Positions 59,413-64,000 of a stretch of 64,000 nt of DNA are shown here, piece by piece. The notes beneath the pieces are model-generated. The model was given only the letters and a program-made list of their open reading frames with translations. It made no database searches and was not told the DNA's origin. The position numbers and the translations under genes were made by a program. The stretch comes from Nectonema munidae (Eukaryota > Nematomorpha > Nectonematoida > Nectonematidae). Where the stretch lies: contig JAUIRK010000893.1 in the NCBI GenBank assembly GCA_030549495.1, forward strand, positions 186,001 to 250,000, in the 5' to 3' direction. Numbering within the stretch: the stretch's first letter is position 1; every line of letters begins with the position of its first letter.

Positions 59413-59921
59413 TCTATATTATAATAAGCTAGCGTCTGTGTGTGTGTCGCTGGAAGCATTTTGATTGGTTGAAATTATTTATATATATATGTTTTGTGTG
59501 TATTTTTATATGGTGTGATGAGTTTATATGTGTGTTTGTCGCTTGAAGCATTCTGATTGGTTGAAATTATTATATGTTTTGTGTGTATTTTTATATTGTG
59601 TGATGAGTTCATATATCTTTAGTGTGAGTGTCGCTTGAAGCATTTTTATTGGTTGAAATATGTTTTGTATGATGTAATAGAAAAATACACAGAAAAAATA
59701 CAAATATTCTAAAAACTGACCACCATACCATATAACACTATTAGCAACTCAAAATACACATTACCCAGAATTCTATCTTTCGAGCGTAGTCTAAACATTA
59801 AAAAACTAGCCGGTCCCGTGGTCGTTTCGAGCGAAGCGAATTTGAATTAGCAACTCAATATACACACTACCCAGAATCCTATGTTTCGAGCGAAGCGAGA
59901 AACGACCACGGGACCGCCTAG
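59413..59921 (+). mobile_element. Non-autonomous Helitron, copy 4
   Basis: Starts TCTATATTATAATAAGC after A and ends GGGACCGCCTAG before T, the same family as the array at 19839-21571. It has three 5' TTGGTTGAAAT-bearing units and two 3' units. It carries private differences from the array copies, for example AGAATTCTATCTTTCGAG where the others have AGAATCCTATGTTTCGAG. Confidence 0.82.
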
Positions 59922-60049
59922 TTTTTTAATGTTTAGACTACGCTCGAAAGATAGAATTCTGGGTAATGTGTATTTTGAGTTGCTAATAGTGTTATATGGT
60001 ATGGTGGTCAGTTTTTAGAATATTTCTATCTTTTCTGTGTATTTTTCTA
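59678..60049. repeat. Large palindrome made from Helitron copy 4
   Basis: The left arm 59678-59827 and right arm 59900-60049 are inverted copies of each other, about 150 bp each with only a handful of mismatches, separated by a loop of about 72 bp. The right arm extends beyond the Helitron 3' end at 59921 and repeats the private variants of copy 4 in inverse orientation. A TTTTTCTA run expands at the outer edge (60043-60064). Confidence 0.85.
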
Positions 60050-60064
60050 TTTTTCTATTTTTCT

Positions 60065-61178
60065 AAAGAGAACAGATATATCACTAGCTTATGGAAAACA
60101 AGGAACATAAGTTTATCACAAAGCAAAGATGTAAATCAAAAGCGCATCTCATAAATAAGAATACGCATGCACAATCTAAATTGATATTCAAAGAATTAAT
60201 AACCTTATTTATATAAACCAAATGAAGTGTTTCTATAGAGTGAAATTTCATGAATCATAAATAGTATGAATTGCTAATTCTCCTCTTTCTTTTAGGCCAA
60301 TATTTTTTATCTCAAACTTACAACTTTTTAAAAATTGAAATAATTTTTTGATAGCATCTGAACGAGTACCGTTTAAAAGTTTTAAAAAATATGTTTTAAT
60401 GAAGTTATATTTGATAATTTTAGTTGTAATATCGTACACATGGGTAAATAATCGATAGGACTTTTTACCCAAATACACCCAAATATACCCAAATACACAC
60501 AAATATGTTCTTTATTTACAAATAAGAACTTGAAATTAAAAATAATATTAAATAAATGTTTAAAATAAAAAGATACACAGATATTTAAGTTTGAACGATC
60601 GCTATTGTTATATATTTTTATGTCACCCATTTTCTTGCCAGGCCATAGATATTAGTAATTATTTAAATTAAAAAAATTATTTTGTGTTATCAAACTTACT
60701 ATTATAAAATAATTATATTATTATTTATAAATAATTATTATATTTTAAGTTATTATTATAATATAAACAATTTTAATTTAAAAAAAAATAGATTAATTTT
60801 TTATAATTCAATATCAAATTTAGGTAAAAATTAATTTAGGTAATTGTGATTAACCATCTTAAGCATAATGCGAGCATATAGCCTTACGGCTGAAAGTGCT
60901 TTGATATCTCCAACCAACCAACCAACCCTAAAATAATGAGAAAATTTTATGATTAGTTGAGTTAAAAATATTAAATGCATATTATAATAATTTAAAAATT
61001 AATATGTAATATTGTTATTATTTTTTGATAAAAGAATTTCAATATTTGTGCTTATTATGCGATATCATCTCCGTGTCTAAAAAAGGTTTTCCTTTAATTT
61101 TTAGTGTTACTTTATATCAAATCAACTCAAGTTCTGAAAAATTTAAATTTTCATTTTGTGCCAGTAAATTACCTATAA
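60065..61178. repeat. AT-rich upstream region with (AACC)n-tailed repeat
   Basis: At about 60856-60929 AGCATAATGCGAGCATATAG, then CCTTACGGCTGAAAGTGC and a (CCAA)n run stand out from very AT-rich flanks. They look like the 3' end of a short interspersed repeat, but no pol III boxes are clear. Minus-strand frames 60248-60502 and 60382-60630 are not recognised. The GST promoter presumably lies at the right end, but no motif is certain. Confidence 0.35.
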
Positions 61179-61454
61179 ATGTCACTAAAGTTATATTTTG
61201 ATTTGATGTCTCAACCTTGTCGAAGTGTACTTTTATTTTTAAAAATAAACAAGATTCCATTTGAAGAAATGCAAATCTCTTTAAAACAAGGTAAAACTTT
61301 AAAAATAATTTATTTGTGCATTGCGCATGTTTTGCTAATATTTAAATTAATTTTTTTTTAACAAAGGTGAAAATTTAACTCCACAATTTAATGAAGTCAG
61401 TAAATTTCAAAAAGTTCCAGTTCTTCAAGACGAGGATTATACACTTACCCAGAG
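61179..61454 (+). CDS. Theta-class glutathione S-transferase, exons 1 and 2
   Basis: Exon 1 is 61179-61290: ATG, MSLKLYFDLMSQPCRSVLLF and on to SLKQ. A 76-bp intron (61291-61366, GTAAAA to CAAAG) splits a Gly codon. Exon 2 is 61367-61454: GENLTPQFNEVSKFQKVPVL, QDEDYTLTQ, ending in phase 2 before GTTTGA. The text matches the thioredoxin-like N-terminal domain of GST theta: the catalytic Ser is residue 11 (S-Q-P-C-R), and the K-V-P-V-L cis-Pro loop binds glutathione. The enzyme conjugates glutathione to electrophiles in the cytosol. The exon expected to begin S-V-A-I-L and the helical C-terminal domain are not visible before 64000. The gene may continue beyond the window past a large intron holding two elements, or may be truncated. 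Confidence 0.82.
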
Positions 61455-62034
61455 GTTTGAATAATATTCTATTTGGATCTTTTATGATTTCTAAATTGAT
61501 ATAAATTTTTACTCTCATTCGATTTTAGTTTTTTAAAATTAAATTTTTTTATGATTCTTACGGATTATATGTATTATATCCTATAAATATCTACTTATAG
61601 CGAATTATTTATTAAAATGATATCTAAATTGTTTAAATGATACAAGAACAAGTGAAATAAAAGACAGATATAGGTTTTTTAGACATTTACATACTTGTCT
61701 ACATCTTTTTATAATTTTTGTCTAAGAAACTAACTAGTAAAAAATATTTTTAATGATATCTAAATCTAAGTGGTTTAAATAATGCGAAAACGACCGAATT
61801 TTTTGTTAGACATTTGATTACTAATTTTTAGATAAATCTGTCAATATAAACTAAGACAACTTAGTCGGGTTGGGTCTGGAATAACTTTTGGTGTTTTCTT
61901 GTATTTAATGTATAATTTTTCACTATGATCTGACTATAAAAAATTAATTTTAGGTAGCATAATTCCTATTCTATACTATTTTTGATTCCATCTCATAATT
62001 TTGCAATTCAAACACTCATTTGCATTCTGTATTT
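61455..62034 (+). other. Probable GST intron 2
   Basis: AT-rich with no continuation of the GST frame. TTTTAGGTAGCATAATTCC at about 61949 looks like an acceptor, but the frame behind it does not give GST-like residues and soon stops. Confidence 0.45.
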
Positions 62035-62765
62035 GGTAATGTTGCACTATCCGTGCATTGATGAAAAGCAATTTTAATTGGAAAGAAGTTGTTCAATGAT
62101 ATAATGCTTTCATATGTCAATCTTTTCTTGAATGCGATTATAGTTTGAGTATCGCACTATACGTGCATTGTAGCAAATACAGTCTATGCCTGCCTCCATA
62201 ATACGAGTATATCTACATGGTACACATCCTACCAAATAGAGCAACACAGTCTGTGTTTCTCTTTCTTCACTACTATACACATACAAATTGAAGACCAGTA
62301 TTATGGACAATACAGGCATAGTGCAACATGGACGAGATATTTAAAAAGAGGAAGACAATATTAAATTTGTGCTGAAATTTTAATCAAGAGTTATTGAATT
62401 TTCAAGACGCAATAACATTTGTGACTTCACTGTTTCACTGTTGTTATAACTCAAGTGTGTATGATGAATCTAAAAAGATTTGTGTTGTTAACCCATATAG
62501 TATAAGAGAGCGTCCCTGTCTCATACATCTCTTCATCACAGCATTATGCATAGACACGTTTCATCGCACTATATGTGTATCATGTAGATATACTCGTATT
62601 ATGGAGGCAGGCATAGACTGTGTTTGCTACAATGCACGTATAGTGCGATACTCAAACTATAATCGCATTCAAGAAAAGTTTGACATATGAAAGCATTATA
62701 TCATTGAACAACTTCTATCCAATTAAAATTGCTTTTCATCAATGCACGGATAGTGCAACATTACC
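62035..62765. mobile_element. Long-TIR MITE with 8-bp target duplication
   Basis: A 731-bp element, terminal sequence GGTAATGTTGCACTATCCGT. The inverted repeats are about 193 bp long (62035-62228 and 62573-62765) and nearly identical, around a 344-bp core. CTGTATTT is duplicated at 62027-62034 and 62766-62773. An 8-bp duplication suits hAT or P-type integration; the ends do not resemble the local CAGTG hAT family. The frames 62110-62319 (-) and 62394-62690 (+) share a C-terminal peptide only because both translate the same inverted repeat. It sits in the presumed GST intron. Confidence 0.85.
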
Positions 62766-62773
62766 CTGTATTT

Positions 62774-63415
62774 TTAGATCAAACTTATGCAATTAAGGTT
62801 TTTTTGAATTTATCTTAAATTTAATTAAAATGTTTCTTGTGTTTGGATAATCACAAAAACAATCTTTAAATTTTTATCCAAAAACTCATTTTTTCTAAAA
62901 TTTAAAACAATGCTAATTTGCCAAAAATATTGATATATCCATGAAAAAATTACGTTATATTAGTCAAAACTATTTTGCTTATGTTACAAGAAACATAAAA
63001 GTGTTCAACAGCACACCTGTTTAAATCAAACAAATAATTCAAAGAACTTTTGATGAAATTTTGTTTTTGTATAAATGTTTATTCACATATATAAAGAAAT
63101 TTTTTAAAAAATACAGTAACAAAAATTCTAAATTTCAAGGTTGTAATTGACTCGTAAAAGGATGTGTTTGAATCGCATAAAGGTGCAATAATAATAATGG
63201 TGAAAAATCTGTGTTTTAGTTGTGAAAGCGTCAAAGATAAAATATAAGAGATTAAATACTTTAGACATTTCCAAATCCTAATTTCTAAAATTGAGTTGAG
63301 AAAATGAGTTTATTTGGTATAAAAAAATACTTTGTTTAAAATAATCTTTTTCTATGTTCTACTGAATTATTATCTATGCTATCTACCTGCTAATAAGCTT
63401 CAAACTATATAAATA
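62774..63415. other. No gene seen
   Basis: AT-rich spacer, possibly still GST intron. No GST-like exon or paired repeat was noticed. Confidence 0.35.
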
Positions 63416-64000
63416 CCGTATTTCATCGTCTATAAGCCTCACTTTTTTTACTGGGAACTTTCGATCAATTTACAGGTGCGGCCTATAGACAAATATAAGA
63501 AATAAAGTTTTTTTTACCGCATTGTCAATATTCAATATATTCAATCCACAATCATACTTCTCATAATCATATACAAAGAAATGTCAATACAGTTTATTAA
63601 ATTTAAAATTGATCAAAGTCTTCTTCATCTGAACTAGAACCAAACATGTTGTCATACTCCTTCTGGGATAGGGTAACTGCATCAGTAGAGTCATAATAAA
63701 GTTCAACTTCCTCATCTCCTCTTCAACACTCACATCATCCCTGTTCTCCCACAAAAACTCATCCTGTGTCCCATCAAGTTTGTTTGAAATCCCACACTTC
63801 AAAAACCCATTTGTGATACAAGATGTAGGGATCTCCTTCCAGGACTCTACAATCCAAGTACAGATGGTTGGTAGATCAAACCTTTTCAGTCGTCCAGTGG
63901 GGATCCCGGCTTGGTTTCCGGTAGCCATCCACTCAGTCCATTTCTTCCTTATCCTCTCCTTGAAATGACGGTTAACCGAGACATCCAGTGGCTGCAGGAC
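63416..64000 (-). mobile_element. pogo-class DNA transposon, right-truncated by the window
   Basis: Its left end is CCGTATTTCATCGTCTATAA at 63416 after TA (63414-63415). GTGCGGCCTATAGAC at about 63475-63490 mirrors the outer GTCTATAAGCCTCAC, giving a subterminal hairpin. This end type is known from pogo-related elements. The transposase gene on the minus strand fills the rest, and the other end lies beyond 64000. Confidence 0.7.
63603..64000 (-). pseudogene. pogo-class (DDE_1) transposase, C-terminal part
   Basis: Reading leftward from 64000: LQPLDVSVNRHFKERIRKKW, TEWMATGNQAGIPTGRLKRF, WIVESWKEIPTSCITNGFLK, CGISNKLDGTQDEFLWE. Q-P-L-D-V followed by F-K is the block near the last catalytic acidic residue of the DDE_1 domain. 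Near 63705-63720 the frame changes by one base: the long open frame runs on as KLNFIMTLL, but the alternative frame gives EEVELYYDSTDAVTLSQKEY and the acidic end GSSSDEEDFDQF with a stop at 63603-63605, the typical tail of these transposases. An AATAAA follows within 10 bases on the minus strand. So this copy probably has a frameshift near its end, or the shift is a sequence error. The 5' part is outside the window. The plus frame 63780-63968 is a shadow. Confidence 0.75.

Noticed and set aside
61949-61985. Possible GST exon 3 after TTTTAG
   Set aside because: The frame following the acceptor-like site does not encode the expected S-V-A-I-L region and stops at once.
62110-62690. Two frames sharing the same C-terminal peptide (RYTRIMEAGIDC and on)
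   Set aside because: They translate the two arms of the 193-bp inverted repeat of the MITE, so it is a repeat and not a gene family.
1-64000. LTR retroelements, Polintons, CRISPR arrays, rRNA genes
   Set aside because: I looked for long direct terminal repeats, integrase or capsid-like motifs, regularly spaced repeat-spacer units and rRNA cores, and found none I could support.

Overview
This is an AT-rich eukaryotic window with almost no dense coding. Genes are split by short introns (76 bp in the clearest case) and the space between them is packed with decayed transposable elements. The mix of MULE transposase of the arthropod/FLYWCH type, piggyBac, hAT, pogo/Tigger, CR1/Jockey-like LINEs, tRNA-derived SINEs and Helitrons suggests an arthropod. 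A copepod such as a sea louse is my guess, but nothing here proves the species.

Host genes are few. Two exons of a theta-class glutathione S-transferase lie at 61179-61454 (+), with the rest not visible. One well-bounded internal exon of an unrecognised lysine-rich protein lies at 30175-30898 (-). A weak first-exon candidate sits at 43548-43682 (+).

Layout. 0.9-2.5 kb: a broken MULE transposase with a TTAA-flanked MITE against its 5' side. 4.7-5.0 kb: more pieces of that MITE family. 6.6-9.1 kb: a hAT MITE, then a 1.86-kb fold-back element with 15-bp iterated termini, an 8-bp target duplication and an internal 38-bp minisatellite, itself hit by a hAT remnant and a hAT MITE. 9.6-14.75 kb: LINE sequence with two gag-like ORFs, endonuclease, reverse transcriptase and a (TTC)n tail. 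16.5-17.0 kb: another hAT-type MITE. 19.6 and 24.4 kb: tRNA-derived SINEs. 19.8-21.6 kb: three non-autonomous Helitrons joined head to tail. 31.85-32.69 kb: a pogo/Tigger remnant with TA duplication. 33.1 and 40.1 kb: two more TTAA MITEs. 49.4-53.0 kb: a broken but nearly full-length piggyBac. 53.6-54.1 kb: a second iterated-terminus fold-back. 56.4-58.8 kb: LINE pieces in both orientations. 59.4-60.05 kb: a fourth Helitron whose tail is duplicated in inverse. 61.2-64 kb: the GST exons, a 731-bp long-TIR MITE and the 3' part of a pogo-class element running off the right edge.

The most interesting patterns are the Helitron concatemer and the self-derived palindrome on the fourth copy, the shared ~15-bp iteron design of three otherwise unlike repeats, the two-subfamily TTAA MITE set whose ends do not match the local piggyBac, and the double gag region of the LINE. 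I saw no convincing LTR element, Polinton, CRISPR array, rRNA or intact tRNA gene.
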